The position numbers and the translations under genes are program-made. The notes beneath the pieces are model-generated. The model did not search any database, was not told where the DNA came from, and saw only the letters and a list, made by a program, of their open reading frames with translations. From Calothrix sp. NIES-3974 (lineage in GTDB: Bacteria > Cyanobacteriota > Cyanobacteriia > Cyanobacteriales > Nostocaceae): a stretch of DNA of 64,000 bases. The stretch spans positions 744,001 through 808,000 of the forward strand of contig NZ_AP018254.1 in the NCBI RefSeq assembly GCF_002368395.1. The letters run 5' to 3'. Positions 17,007 to 26,008 of the stretch are shown here, piece by piece. Position 1 is the first letter of the stretch; each line of letters begins with the position of its first letter.

Positions 17007-19292
17007 TCAGCTAATCCCATCCAGTGTAGTTAATACCTTAGCTACTTGTCGAGAAAGTTGCATTTTTTGAAAAAGCTGGAGGGATTTTTGCCAGCATTCC
17101 CTCGCTTGTTCTAAGTTTCCCATAGCTAAATATAGCTGTCCTAAATAGTATTGACTTTCCCCTAATTCGTAACTATTGCCTATCTTACCAAAAAATGCGA
17201 TCGCCAGTTGTTGATACTTCAGTGATTGGGGGAAATCCTGCATTAATCGATACACATCTCCCTTGGTTGACCAACATCTGGCTCGGTCGCAGTTAAAGTT
17301 AAACTGTTCCGCTAAAACCATTACCTGCTCAAGGTTAGCCAGTGCATCCGTATAATTACCAGTATTACGTTGCGCTAAGGCTAACATATTTAAATCCCAA
17401 CAAACCTGCCAAGGAGGAACAAAATCCAGGGGATGGTCTGTATAATCACCTAAAGATGTAATTGCATGTTTCGTGGCAAAGATGTTCCCTAAACAGGAAT
17501 TTAGCAGCGCAATTTCACACCAGCAACTATTTTCCCTCGCTTGAATAATTCCCGAAACTGGAGACTGGGCTATTTTGAGTTTGCTTTTATAGGTATTTAA
17601 ACCTTGTTCATATTCTCCGGCAATGTAGTAACATAAACCCATATCACTGTAGGAGTTAAATTCTGTCCAAATATCACCTGATTTTTGAGCAGATATTTGT
17701 GCTTGTCGATGGTATTCTAGGGCTGTGTCAATTCCATTTTCAAGTAAATATGCATGACAATCACCCAAACAACGTAATAAACTTGCTTCTTTGATAGGTG
17801 ATATTTTGCCAATTAATTCCTCTGCTAATTGTTTGACTTCACGAATGAATCCCCAGGATAAAAAATACAGAAACAATTCTTCAGGTAAATCGGAAATTGC
17901 TGGACGACGGAGAACATCCCAAGCAGCATCATAATCTTGTATTTTCACATAATGATGGTACGCTTCTAAAACTTCTAAACCCTGTCGTGATGATTGAATT
18001 TGGGGATGGCTTTGATACCAAAATTCTCCTATAGTGCGATGAGTTTGTTCCCAATCATCACTCTGTTGCAAACGAGTTAATCCCGCAGCACAAATTCCCG
18101 GATGCATTCGATATTCACCACGGTGAAATTGCACTAAGGAACAGTCAAATAATCTTCTAGCTATTTTTCCACGTTGTTCATGTTCGATATCCCATAGTAG
18201 ACTTTTCACGCAACTATCCGGTAGCCATTCGATTTGTTGATAGCGACAAGCGGCTAAACGACAAATTAACCTATAAGCGGCTGGAGAATGTTGATTTAAT
18301 CGGTCTAGTTGATTGTCAATTAAAGAGGAAAATGGCTCTAAATTTTGAATATCATATCTATTTTGTTGGTAAAAAGTATTAATCTCACCATTGTATTGAT
18401 GATGAATTTCACTATACAAAAGCTTCATTGCATAGGCATTACCATTATATGTTTTATGGAACTTTTCTAAATAAATAATATCTTCAGATGATAAATTTTG
18501 ACCAAAATATTCTTGCCAATTTCCTAAACTTAATCCAGATAAACCCAGAGTTTGAATATCTTTAATCTGTGCTTCCTTTAAATATTCACGACTGGTAATT
18601 AAGGTTAAACCTCGATTACGAGGGTCACTCAGCACCCTGAATAATTCTAAATAATCACGGTAATCAGGTAAAAATACACCGTTTACTAATAAAGTTTCCA
18701 GGTTATCAATAAAAATTAAAATCTTTGACTGAATCAACTTTTCTGACAATAACTTTAAACTCAGATAAAAATCACGAGGTACATCTTCATGGAAATCCCG
18801 TTGTAACCAGGTTTGTACAACTTTTTCCGCTCTTTCCAGATTAGCTATTTCCAGAGCAATTTTGATATCTAAACGTTGGTGAAAATCGCACACACTAATA
18901 AATCTTTCTGCTAACGTGGTTTTCCCAACCCCACCTTCACCAACCAGCATTATAATTTGATAACTTTCGTTTTTCCACCGTTGTAATGTGTTGATTTCCC
19001 AACTTCTTCCCACCCACTTAGGTTGGGAGTAGCTGGGAATCGGAGGAATTAATTCCGGGATAAATTGAGTAAACAACCTTTGTAAATCAGCCCAACTACC
19101 CCGCTTATCCTCACTGGCGATCGCAAATTTTTTATATGCTATTTCCAAGTGCTTTCTAACTGTAGCTTCACTCTTAATCTCTAATTTATCAGCAATTTCT
19201 TTATTACTCTTACCAGCTAATTTCAATTGTAAGACCTGACGGCATTTATCCCCTAGTTGATAATAAATTTTCTGAAACTCATCCTGGTTCAT
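17007..19292 (-). CDS. STAND NTPase: N-terminal HTH, NB-ARC-like ATPase, C-terminal TPR repeats
   Basis: 761 residues. Residues 1-60 form a LuxR/sigma-4-type helix-turn-helix (LKLAGKSNKEIADKLEI, then ATVRKHLEIAYKKF). The NTPase follows, with Walker A GEGGVGKTTL near residue 116, Walker B ILIFIDNLE near 195, and the sensor-like LTLITSREY. Residues 430-760 are helical repeats with TPR patterning (YIAGEYEQGLNTYKSKLKIA, YYLGQLYLAMGNLEQARECW). STAND proteins of this layout act as ligand-triggered switches, some as regulators and some in phage defence. The HTH favours a regulator; the trigger is unknown. It has a 1.2-kb gene-free region upstream. Confidence 0.75.
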   Translation of the reverse strand: MNQDEFQKIYYQLGDKCRQVLQLKLAGKSNKEIADKLEIKSEATVRKHLEIAYKKFAIASEDKRGSWADLQRLFTQFIPELIPPIPSYSQPKWVGRSWEINTLQRWKNESYQIIMLVGEGGVGKTTLAERFISVCDFHQRLDIKIALEIANLERAEKVVQTWLQRDFHEDVPRDFYLSLKLLSEKLIQSKILIFIDNLETLLVNGVFLPDYRDYLELFRVLSDPRNRGLTLITSREYLKEAQIKDIQTLGLSGLSLGNWQEYFGQNLSSEDIIYLEKFHKTYNGNAYAMKLLYSEIHHQYNGEINTFYQQNRYDIQNLEPFSSLIDNQLDRLNQHSPAAYRLICRLAACRYQQIEWLPDSCVKSLLWDIEHEQRGKIARRLFDCSLVQFHRGEYRMHPGICAAGLTRLQQSDDWEQTHRTIGEFWYQSHPQIQSSRQGLEVLEAYHHYVKIQDYDAAWDVLRRPAISDLPEELFLYFLSWGFIREVKQLAEELIGKISPIKEASLLRCLGDCHAYLLENGIDTALEYHRQAQISAQKSGDIWTEFNSYSDMGLCYYIAGEYEQGLNTYKSKLKIAQSPVSGIIQARENSCWCEIALLNSCLGNIFATKHAITSLGDYTDHPLDFVPPWQVCWDLNMLALAQRNTGNYTDALANLEQVMVLAEQFNFNCDRARCWSTKGDVYRLMQDFPQSLKYQQLAIAFFGKIGNSYELGESQYYLGQLYLAMGNLEQARECWQKSLQLFQKMQLSRQVAKVLTTLDGIS

Positions 19293-20462
19293 AGTTTTTA
19301 AAAATGGTAAATCAATATGAAATACTTGCTGATATCTAGGAACGTACTAATGATAATCTTGGATTTATCAAAAGTTTGAGGATGATTTTTGTAAATCCTT
19401 TACTCAACTATCTTTTCCAGTATTTTGAATCCTGGCTACAGTGCAGAGGAAAATATGGCAACCTAGATTTCATCAGAATTTGAAAATATTGTGCGTGCAA
19501 GATTCGGGAAATGTAGTAGATTAATTGGATAAATACTGGGAAAAATATATTTTTAAATTATACATGGTGTCAGATTAAAAATAGGCTTTCTTTCTTTCTT
19601 TTGGAGTGCCTTTTGCCTTTTTCTTTTACATGCTCATTGCATCAGTAAACAAATTAAATAATAATCTAATACACCTCCTTGTCTCAAATCAAGTTGAAAA
19701 AATACAAATAAGCACAAAACAACAAAAATAGTGAGTAATTAAGCCTATCCATAGTCAAAATACCAACTCACAAATGTGAGGTGTAATTTCCAGCTTTTGT
19801 GTATTGCCGTCCCTAGATGACAAGACATAATATGTAACTACAAGGGTTCAGTCAGACATAGTTTGAACAGAAATAAATTGTTCCCCGTAATTGGCTTCAT
19901 CAAATATTAGTAGTAACATTTGTAGCAGTAAAAATCGGGAGCATTCTCAATCAATAAATTAGGGATAAATTAGGCTTGATGAATTTTGTCGAGGAAATCA
20001 AAGGAAATCCTATACTCGCCACAAAATATAATATCCTCCCAAATAAAAATGGAATTTTTGGGAATCCTTAGTTATTGAGATGCTACTGCTAATAAAAAAA
20101 ATGGTGCATATGTAGAGATAATTATTGCGTTGAATATATCAATTGACAGTGCATCATTAGACATTATAAATCAAGATTTGTTGGTTTGATTAAGTAATTT
20201 ATACACTAAAAAATAGGAGCATAAAAATAGAAGTAATTCTCACAGTTTTGCTTTAAATTAAATTTGACTTTGTGACGATAAAAGTATCTGAAAGTAAAGG
20301 AATAAGCCCTTGATTTTTGTTCATACAAGGGATTTTATTCGTCATTATTGATTGTATTTTTGCCTTATCCCCCAGTATTTAAAAAAGGATTAAGCTATCG
20401 ACTACTAGGTAGTGAGAAAGTAATTACCCGGCGAAAAATGTACCTACAAATCAAAGAGTAAA
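19293..20462. other. 1.2-kb AT-rich gene-free region
   Basis: Between divergently placed genes. No frame of useful length and no repeat family member was recognised. Small features: a CTCACAAATGTGAG palindrome at about 19769, a TTTCTTTC run at about 19588, and a hairpin with AATAA..CCCTTG / CAAGGG..TTATT arms at 20301-20340. It could hide a small RNA. Confidence 0.4.
20301..20339. terminator. Possible terminator-like hairpin
   Basis: Arms AATAAgcCCCTTG and CAAGGGatTTATT with a T-rich loop, followed by TCGTCATTATT. No gene ends nearby, so if it works it ends an unannotated RNA from the gene-free region, or attenuates transcription entering the TerB-like gene. Confidence 0.35.
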
Positions 20463-20825
20463 ATGGATAAATTTCAGGCAGCTTTCGAGATTCTCTATAT
20501 CTTATCAATTGCTGAAGGTGTGGTCGATGACAGAAAAATTCAAGTTATCTCAAACTTTTTAATGAGTAATTTGAATAGCATTAACTTTGATGTTGAAAGT
20601 ACAATTAAGGCGATTAGCTACCTCAGTGGTGCAGGTATTCTCGAAGAGTTTGCAAATGCAGCTGAAATATTTAGAAACTCCAGTTATGGACAGGAGCGAA
20701 TTCACCTATTGCAGTTTGCAATTGAAGTGATTGCTGCTGATGGTAATATCTCGGAAGGAGAAGCGTATTTAATTACCTATTTAGGGGACATCTGGAATAT
20801 TGATTTGCGCAAATTGCTGGGATAG
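20463..20825 (+). CDS. TerB-like (tellurite-resistance TerB fold) protein
   Basis: 120 residues, all helical. Two acidic helix-loop repeats, SIAEGVVDDRKIQVI and VIAADGNISEGEAYLI, are the mark of the TerB/DjlA-N fold, whose acidic loops bind metal. No membrane segment. TerB-fold proteins occur in stress and membrane-linked complexes; here no other ter gene is present, so function stays open. The start ATG 20463 directly follows TCAAAGAGTAAA, with only a poor ribosome site. Confidence 0.65.
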   Translation: MDKFQAAFEILYILSIAEGVVDDRKIQVISNFLMSNLNSINFDVESTIKAISYLSGAGILEEFANAAEIFRNSSYGQERIHLLQFAIEVIAADGNISEGEAYLITYLGDIWNIDLRKLLG

Positions 20826-20928
20826 GTAAGTAACTCAGATGTAGAGAATAAATCTGAGAATTTGCTGCAAATGTGGGTATTGTTTGAGTTGATGGATTTT
20901 TCCGTAAATAAAAATTTGTGAGGTATCT

Positions 20929-21402
20929 ATGAAGAAAGTGCAAATCTTAACTACTGCCGTATTTGGTATAGTTAGTATAGTAACCAGTTTACCTGTTTTT
21001 GCTAATCCAGCCCTGAATTCAGCCCTTGCTAATTGTGCCAGAATCACTGACCCTATCCGTCGCGGAAACTGTCAATCTGCTGCCATCTCAACCCAAGGAA
21101 GTTGGAATCTGTGGAATTCCTGGACTCCTCGACAACAGAGTCTGGCAACCCAAATAAGCCAAATCCATTATGCCTACCATCAGCGTACTGGACAACCCTT
21201 ACCAGTCACCAATGGAACGGTTGCGCAGATGATGCAAATTATTAGAGCAAGAGCGAATGAAAGGAATTTTGTGATTGAGCGAATGATTGCCAACTATAAT
21301 GCTGGAGTGGCACTTAATCAAGCTGACCGTACCATTGATGGAGCAAATAGATTTATCGACTGTTTACAAAGACAAGGAACAGGTTGTATTCCGAATTTTT
21401 AA
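20929..21402 (+). CDS. Exported protein of unknown function (157 aa)
   Basis: Signal peptide of 25 residues (KKVQILTTAVFGIVSIVTS, cleavage after VFA), RBS GTGAGG before ATG 20929. The mature part is helical and has four Cys in two pairs (ANCAR...GNCQS near the front, FIDCLQRQGTGC near the end), fitting two disulfides in the periplasm. No catalytic motif was recognised. It lies 103 bases after the TerB-like gene on the same strand and may share its transcript. Confidence 0.65.
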   Translation: MKKVQILTTAVFGIVSIVTSLPVFANPALNSALANCARITDPIRRGNCQSAAISTQGSWNLWNSWTPRQQSLATQISQIHYAYHQRTGQPLPVTNGTVAQMMQIIRARANERNFVIERMIANYNAGVALNQADRTIDGANRFIDCLQRQGTGCIPNF

Positions 21403-21843
21403 ATTCCTGTTTATGATGGCTACTCCCTATTTTCTAGCCAGACAAGGTTTAAGATAAGATTGGGATATTTTAAAGGACTTAGAGGGTGTTTTAAAAGTCG
21501 CGTCTGTACGGGAATCGGGAGTAGTTTATAACGACAAATATACAGTTTGAGCCTATTTACTGTCTGAAAATAAGTGGTTGATAAAGTATTTATTAACACT
21601 TGACAAACATCCTCTGAGGCAATGTAGACGCAGGTAGTGTGGTTTCTCATAAGAGAAAATTTATCCGCAGCGACCGAAACGCAGTGTAGGGAAGCGATCG
21701 CTCTTATTTGTGTGTAGACGCGCATAGTACGGCTTCTTGTGAGAGATGACTTCCCTATCCGCACTCTGCTGGAAGCAAGTTAAGTAATGACGCAGTGACT
21801 TTACTTTTGCGTAAGTCCTATTTTATGTTGGGGTGGGGTGATA
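21403..21843. other. Repeat-filled intergenic stretch
   Basis: About 440 bases made almost wholly of repeats: the MITE-like copy at 21481-21615, then two related GTAGACGC-headed units at about 21624 and 21714. The units continue GGTTTCTCATAAGAGA and GGCTTCTTGTGAGAGA and each end with TATCCGCA. A minus-strand frame of 114 codons across this region translates repeats and is not a gene. Confidence 0.5.
21481..21615 (+). repeat. AGAGGATGTTT-ended MITE, copy A
   Basis: 135 bases with terminal inverted repeats AGAGGGTGTTTT and GACAAACATCCTCT. The inner part (GGAATCGGGAGTAGTTTATA onward, about 110 bases) matches copy B at 28522-28683. It has no coding capacity. The left part carries a piece of the GTCGCGTCTGTACGG palindrome family. 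Confidence 0.7.
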
Positions 21844-22458
21844 ATGAAAGAAAAAAGGAATGAATTTTTATCTGATAATTCTGATTATTTAGATATTATT
21901 CAGCAAGCAGTAGCAGCTAGGAATCCAAAAGTTTTAGTGCGTCCGAGTGCGAGTAATGTGGTATCTGCTTTATTGAATGCAGAAATCGCGGCAAAAAAGC
22001 AACGGCTGAATTACAAGTTTGGAAATTTAAGTGGACAATGGCGCTTGTATTTTGCAACGGGTACGAAAAAAGCGCAGCAAAGAGCAGGAATTGTTTTAGG
22101 TAAAGGGTTTTATCTGCCTAAGTTCGTTTTCGCTGATATTAATTTTGAACCGAATCATCAAACGGAAAATATTGGAGTAATTACCAATCAAATAGAAATA
22201 GCTGGATTTCGATTAAAATTAACAGGATTATGTAAATATTTAGAGAAGAAAAATTTACTAGCATTTGATTTTGAACAGGTAGAAATATCTTGCTTAAATC
22301 GGATTATTTATAAAGGAAAAATTAGGAAAAAAGGGAATTCTCCAAATTTTGCACAACAACCCATTGCAAAATTACCATTCTTTGCATTTTTTTTAGTCGC
22401 CGAAGATTTTATCGCCGCACGGGGACGGGGTGGTGGTTTAGCAATTTGGGTAAAATAG
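21844..22458 (+). CDS. Fibrillin / plastid-lipid-associated-like protein
   Basis: 204 residues from ATG 21844 (a GTG two codons earlier is also possible). After an N-terminal helix (DIIQQAVAARNPKVL), the beta-rich part starts with NLSGQWRLYFATGTKKAQQR and ends with FFAFFLVAEDFIAARGRGGG. The L-G-W-L-Y start and closing residues recall PAP/fibrillin-domain proteins, lipid-binding calycin-like proteins found in thylakoids and lipid globules. No membrane segment. The family assignment is by resemblance only. Confidence 0.5.
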   Translation: MKEKRNEFLSDNSDYLDIIQQAVAARNPKVLVRPSASNVVSALLNAEIAAKKQRLNYKFGNLSGQWRLYFATGTKKAQQRAGIVLGKGFYLPKFVFADINFEPNHQTENIGVITNQIEIAGFRLKLTGLCKYLEKKNLLAFDFEQVEISCLNRIIYKGKIRKKGNSPNFAQQPIAKLPFFAFFLVAEDFIAARGRGGGLAIWVK

Positions 22459-22590
22459 GAAAGCGGATGCGATCGCTATCTTGCTTGAAAATTTATCCTC
22501 AAGGCATCTACAATTGGTGAACCAAGAATAGTAAAAACAAGTAGTCTGATGTTTGCAAATGTACATACTCTTCCTCCTTGGTATCTGGTA

Positions 22591-22620
22591 TGATTAGGGA
22601 TCCACACCATCCCATCATTA
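22591..22620. promoter_or_regulatory. Imperfect palindrome before cbiM, possible operator
   Basis: TGATTAGGGAT and ATCCCATCATTA face each other across CCACACC, ending 11 bases before the cbiM ATG and overlapping the start of its AAGGAG ribosome site. The position suits repression of a metal-uptake gene. No cobalamin riboswitch core was seen in the 170 bases upstream. Confidence 0.35.
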
Positions 22621-22631
22621 AGGAGTGATGT

Positions 22632-23576
22632 ATGCACGTTCCCGATGGTTTTATCTCCTTCCCGGTTGCACTGGGAACAGGTTTGGTAAGTACAGGTGCG
22701 ATCGCATTTTCCCTCAAAAAATCCCAAGTTTCCTTCAGTCAAAAAACAGCACCTATTTTCGGTTTAACTACAGCTTTTATTTTTGCCGCTCAAATGGTGA
22801 ATTTTCCCGTTACAGGTGGTACAAGCGGACACCTATTAGGGGGAGTTTTGGCTGCAATCATCCTGGGAAGTCCCTGGTTAGCAACCCTATCTACTGCTCT
22901 AGTGTTAATTATTCAAGCGGTCTTTTTTGCTGACGGGGGAATTACAGCTTTAGGTGTAAATATCCTGAATATTAGCGTGATCGGTGTTTGGGTAGGTTGG
23001 GGATTAACCCAAATTCTCCGAACCCAGTTTGGTAATTCCTGGAACCGTTTACCCCTATTTGCGGGAATTGGTGCAGGAATCAGCGTCGTCATGGCTGCGA
23101 TCGCTTGTAGTATCGAGTTAGCCCTTTCCCATACTGTACCCCTGGGTGTGGTGTTACCAGCAATGGCTGGCATACATGTTTTAATTGGTATTGGTGAAGG
23201 GATAATTACTGCTGTTGTGGTTGCTGGTTTGGTCAAATTTAGACCGGATTTATTTGTCGCCATCGAACAACCCCTGAAGGGATGGTTGATACCCGTTATT
23301 GGGATTTTTGTTGTTGCTGCAATCCTATCCCTATTTGCATCTTCATGGCCAGATGGTTTGGAAGCAGTAGCAGAAGAAATTGGTTTTGCTAAACTAGCGG
23401 AAAATATTCCTATAGCCGTTCCCACTCCTTTCGCTGATTATAGTATTTCCGGTTTAAATACTTTAGGTACAAGTATTTCCGGAATTGTCGGTGCAATTAT
23501 TTGCTTTGTGACAGCTTTTGTGGTTGTCAAATTTACCCAGAGCGCAAATAGCGATCGCAATATTGTCAATCCCTAG
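22632..23576 (+). CDS. cbiM: CbiM-type cobalt/nickel ECF permease with fused PDGLE domain
   Basis: 314 residues. The mature N-terminus MHVPDGF supplies the metal-binding His at position 2, and a second His lies in GGTSGHLLGG near residue 67; both are hallmarks of CbiM/NikM substrate-binding subunits. About seven hydrophobic segments cover residues 5-235. The C-terminal part has SSWPDGLEAVAEE and one more membrane helix, the PDGLE/CbiN-like element fused in many bacteria. It needs CbiQ and CbiO for energised uptake, but neither is adjacent: the next gene is on the opposite strand. Strong AAGGAG ribosome site. Co2+ versus Ni2+ cannot be told. Confidence 0.85.
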   Translation: MHVPDGFISFPVALGTGLVSTGAIAFSLKKSQVSFSQKTAPIFGLTTAFIFAAQMVNFPVTGGTSGHLLGGVLAAIILGSPWLATLSTALVLIIQAVFFADGGITALGVNILNISVIGVWVGWGLTQILRTQFGNSWNRLPLFAGIGAGISVVMAAIACSIELALSHTVPLGVVLPAMAGIHVLIGIGEGIITAVVVAGLVKFRPDLFVAIEQPLKGWLIPVIGIFVVAAILSLFASSWPDGLEAVAEEIGFAKLAENIPIAVPTPFADYSISGLNTLGTSISGIVGAIICFVTAFVVVKFTQSANSDRNIVNP

Positions 23577-23590
23577 TTTGTATGGGTTTA

Positions 23591-23668
23591 AGAGGATGTT
23601 TTAAAAGTCGATTTTAATGCTTGAATTATCGTTTTTGGGAGCAGGAAGAGACGCGACGTGTCGCGTCT
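23591..23668. repeat. Truncated AGAGGATGTTT repeat joined to a GAGACG palindrome (copy 4)
   Basis: Begins AGAGGATGTTTTAAAAGTCG like MITE copy A, then diverges after about 25 bases. At 23649-23668 lies AGACGCGAC-GT-GTCGCGTCT, a member of the palindrome family with 9-base arms. It lies between the cbiM and hydrolase 3' ends and so could serve as a shared terminator. Confidence 0.6.
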
Positions 23669-23780
23669 GTACGGCAATAGGGAGTCAAAATAGTGATAAT
23701 TAACCTGAGTTCGGGATTAGCTGAAACACCGATTCCATCCTTGGCTGTCAACTTGATTATCTCGTGGAAAGCATGACTTG

Positions 23781-23941
23781 ATTATTACCCATTCCCGACT
23801 CCCGACTCCCAATTTTCAACTCCCAACACTGCTGGAGTAAACAAACAATTTCCCAACATTATTACCCATTCCCGACTCCCGACTCCCGACTCCCAATTTT
23901 CAACTCCCAACACTGCTGGAGTAAACAAACAATTTCCCAAC
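23781..23941. repeat. Tandem duplication (77 and 84 bases) over the hydrolase 3' end
   Basis: Two copies in direct repeat: 23781-23857 and 23858-23941, identical from ATTATTACCCATTCCCGAC to AATTTCCCAAC. The second copy holds one extra CCCGACT heptamer. The second copy encodes the last 25 or so residues and stop of the minus-strand hydrolase; the first repeats them downstream. Confidence 0.85.
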
Positions 23942-24740
23942 TATGGGTTTGCACCAAATCATGGTCAGCACCGGGGATAATTTCTAACTTGGCATTGGGA
24001 ATCCGCTCTGCATAGGTTTGACTGTGCCATAACGGTATATGTCTATCAGCACCACCCGCAATTACCAAAGTCGGTGTGTTGATGCAGTGAATCTGGTTTT
24101 CCACCGTATCGACAGCATCCTCCGGTTTGAGGCGATCGCACAGTAAAGATTTTGCCGCAGGTTGTCGAACCAGTTCCATTCGAGCTTGTCGAATCCCTTG
24201 AAAGGCTTGCTGTTTTCCTGTAAGATTGGAGAGGGGAGCGATCGCATTCAAAGCCAGATCAACTAATTTAGTATCCCACAGCAATGGCTTTAGATGATTA
24301 TACCTGCCGACAAACTTATCGTCTCGAATTCCGGCTGGAGCAATTAAAGTCATTCCTAACAAGTTATCTCTATCTTGTTGAGTTTGACGACTATGGGAAT
24401 TGACCAAAGAAATAGCATAGGCAGCAGCTACCCATGCACCATAGGAATAACCAACTAAATAAAACTTTTGAATTTGTTTCTTCGCCAAAAAAGTTTTTAA
24501 AAACCCCACTTGATGGTCAATCAAATAACGAATATTCGGTTTAGAAGAATCACCAAAACCCAGTAAATCTAAACCAATACAACAATAATTAGACCGCAGC
24601 TGCTCCATAATTGGTCTTAAAGTCCAACCATCACCGAAAAAGCCATGTAAAAAAATAATCGGTTCACCCTCACCCAAAACAGCATAAGCAGCAGTATACT
24701 CACCTAAATTAATAGTTTGTTTCGGTAGATAACTATCCAT
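23862..24740 (-). CDS. Alpha/beta-fold hydrolase
   Basis: 292 residues. Oxyanion region LHGFFGDGWT near residue 31, nucleophile elbow GYSYG (Ser near 99), acid in GGADRHIP, and the catalytic His in GADHDLVQTHSW complete the triad. No signal peptide. The last residues, IGSRESGVGNG, come from a heptamer repeat and look like an unnatural tail added by repeat expansion. The gene follows the glycosyltransferase by 17 bases on the same strand, so they probably form an operon. The substrate is unknown. Confidence 0.85.
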   Translation of the reverse strand: MDSYLPKQTINLGEYTAAYAVLGEGEPIIFLHGFFGDGWTLRPIMEQLRSNYCCIGLDLLGFGDSSKPNIRYLIDHQVGFLKTFLAKKQIQKFYLVGYSYGAWVAAAYAISLVNSHSRQTQQDRDNLLGMTLIAPAGIRDDKFVGRYNHLKPLLWDTKLVDLALNAIAPLSNLTGKQQAFQGIRQARMELVRQPAAKSLLCDRLKPEDAVDTVENQIHCINTPTLVIAGGADRHIPLWHSQTYAERIPNAKLEIIPGADHDLVQTHSWEIVCLLQQCWELKIGSRESGVGNG

Positions 24741-24757
24741 TTACCCCACCCCAACTT

Positions 24758-26008
24758 TTACTTTTTCCATAGTATACCCTCCACTAAATCCGCAGCTTGG
24801 ACAACTCCCCCAGATTGACGAATTTCAGCTTGTAACTCTAGTGCTTTTTGTTTATAACTTAGCTGATTTAACACCCGATTAATCGCCAATTTTAAATTAC
24901 TTACCGTCAGTTGACCCAAAGGAACTAATTCACCCACACCACACCAAACAATCCTCGCAGCAATTCCTGGTTGGTCATTGGTAATAGGAATAGCCACCAT
25001 CGGAACTCCGTAGGTCAAAGCTTCCAAAGCCGAATTCATCCCCGCATGGGTAATAAATAATTTTGCCCTTTGCAGCAATTCTAACTGCGGTGCATAGTTA
25101 ACAACTAAGGGCTTTCCCGGTAGATTTTTCCATCCATCTAAATCCCCCGAACCACCCAAGGAAATAACTAATTGAGCATCTAAATCTGCACAAGCACCAG
25201 CAATCTTTGCAAAAACCTGTTTTAAGCCAGTTTGCAAAGTACCCATTGAAGCGTAAATCAATGGCTTACCTTCGACCAATTCATCCCAAGGAAAATCAAC
25301 TTTTCGCCGACTTTGTTGATTATGATAAGGTCCAGTAAAATAAAAGTGTTGAGGTAAATTTTGCCGGGGATACTCAAATCCTACCGGTTGATGACTCAAA
25401 ATTAAATAGGGAGAATCGGGAGAATTTTCCCTTGGTAAATTCCACTTTAGTCGATATTTTTGACGCAGTTTTTGACTTGGTAAATTAAAAGGATTAATTA
25501 ACTGATAAACCAGTTTATTTCGCCAACGATTCCACATCGATTGAGAATACACCCAAGTCGTAAAAAAAGGAGGAATACTCGACTCCTGCATCATCGGTAA
25601 AGCACTACATACAGTCACAAACGGAATCCCGACAAAATCCGCAACCGTTCCCCCCTCCGGAGTAATCTGATCCACAATTAAAATATCTACCTGCGCTTGT
25701 TTCAAAACACTTGGTGCTTCTTCCAAAAAAACCTTCCCACTCTCCCGAATCCAATTCAATGTAAACAACAAAGCCCTAATCCCGCTTAAAGTTGCTAACT
25801 TGGCAAACATCGCCTCCGTCGTCCCCAGGGGAAACTTTGTCGCACCAATTGGCATAAAATCTAACTGCGCTGTCCGGACTTTTTCCTCCGCATCCGGTAC
25901 ACCCAAAAAAGTCACCAGATGTCCGCGTCGTTGTAATTCCTGTCCCAACGGTAACATTGTATGCAAATGGCCAGTTTCCGCAGGACAGTATAGACCAATA
26001 TGGGGCAT
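24758..26008 (-). CDS. GT1-family glycosyltransferase (UGT/MGT type, CrtX-like)
   Basis: 416 residues. GT-B fold, with an N-terminal acceptor-side motif PAETGHLHTMLPLGQELQRR and a C-terminal donor site ITHAGMNSALEALTYGVPMV followed by PITNDQPGIAARI, the bacterial version of the PSPG box. Such enzymes move glucose or other sugars from UDP-sugars to hydrophobic acceptors; zeaxanthin glucosyltransferases and macrolide transferases belong here. A carotenoid or glycolipid acceptor would suit a cyanobacterium, but that is inference. First gene of a probable two-gene operon with the hydrolase; ATG 26008 (MPHIGLY). Confidence 0.8.
   Translation of the reverse strand: MPHIGLYCPAETGHLHTMLPLGQELQRRGHLVTFLGVPDAEEKVRTAQLDFMPIGATKFPLGTTEAMFAKLATLSGIRALLFTLNWIRESGKVFLEEAPSVLKQAQVDILIVDQITPEGGTVADFVGIPFVTVCSALPMMQESSIPPFFTTWVYSQSMWNRWRNKLVYQLINPFNLPSQKLRQKYRLKWNLPRENSPDSPYLILSHQPVGFEYPRQNLPQHFYFTGPYHNQQSRRKVDFPWDELVEGKPLIYASMGTLQTGLKQVFAKIAGACADLDAQLVISLGGSGDLDGWKNLPGKPLVVNYAPQLELLQRAKLFITHAGMNSALEALTYGVPMVAIPITNDQPGIAARIVWCGVGELVPLGQLTVSNLKLAINRVLNQLSYKQKALELQAEIRQSGGVVQAADLVEGILWKK

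Noticed and set aside
19769-19782. CRP/NtcA-type binding site at CTCACAAATGTGAG
   Set aside because: The half-sites are in the opposite order to TGTGA-N6-TCACA, and spacing does not match NtcA (GTA-N8-TAC).
21420-21764. A 114-codon minus-strand open frame
   Set aside because: It reads across a MITE and two GTAGACGC-type repeats, has no plausible ribosome site, and its composition is that of the repeats.
22470-22631. Cobalamin riboswitch before cbiM
   Set aside because: No B12-box (GCCACTG-type) or recognisable riboswitch core is present in the leader.
23781-23941. CRISPR-like tandem repeat
   Set aside because: Only two adjacent units with no spacers between them; it is a simple tandem duplication including coding sequence.
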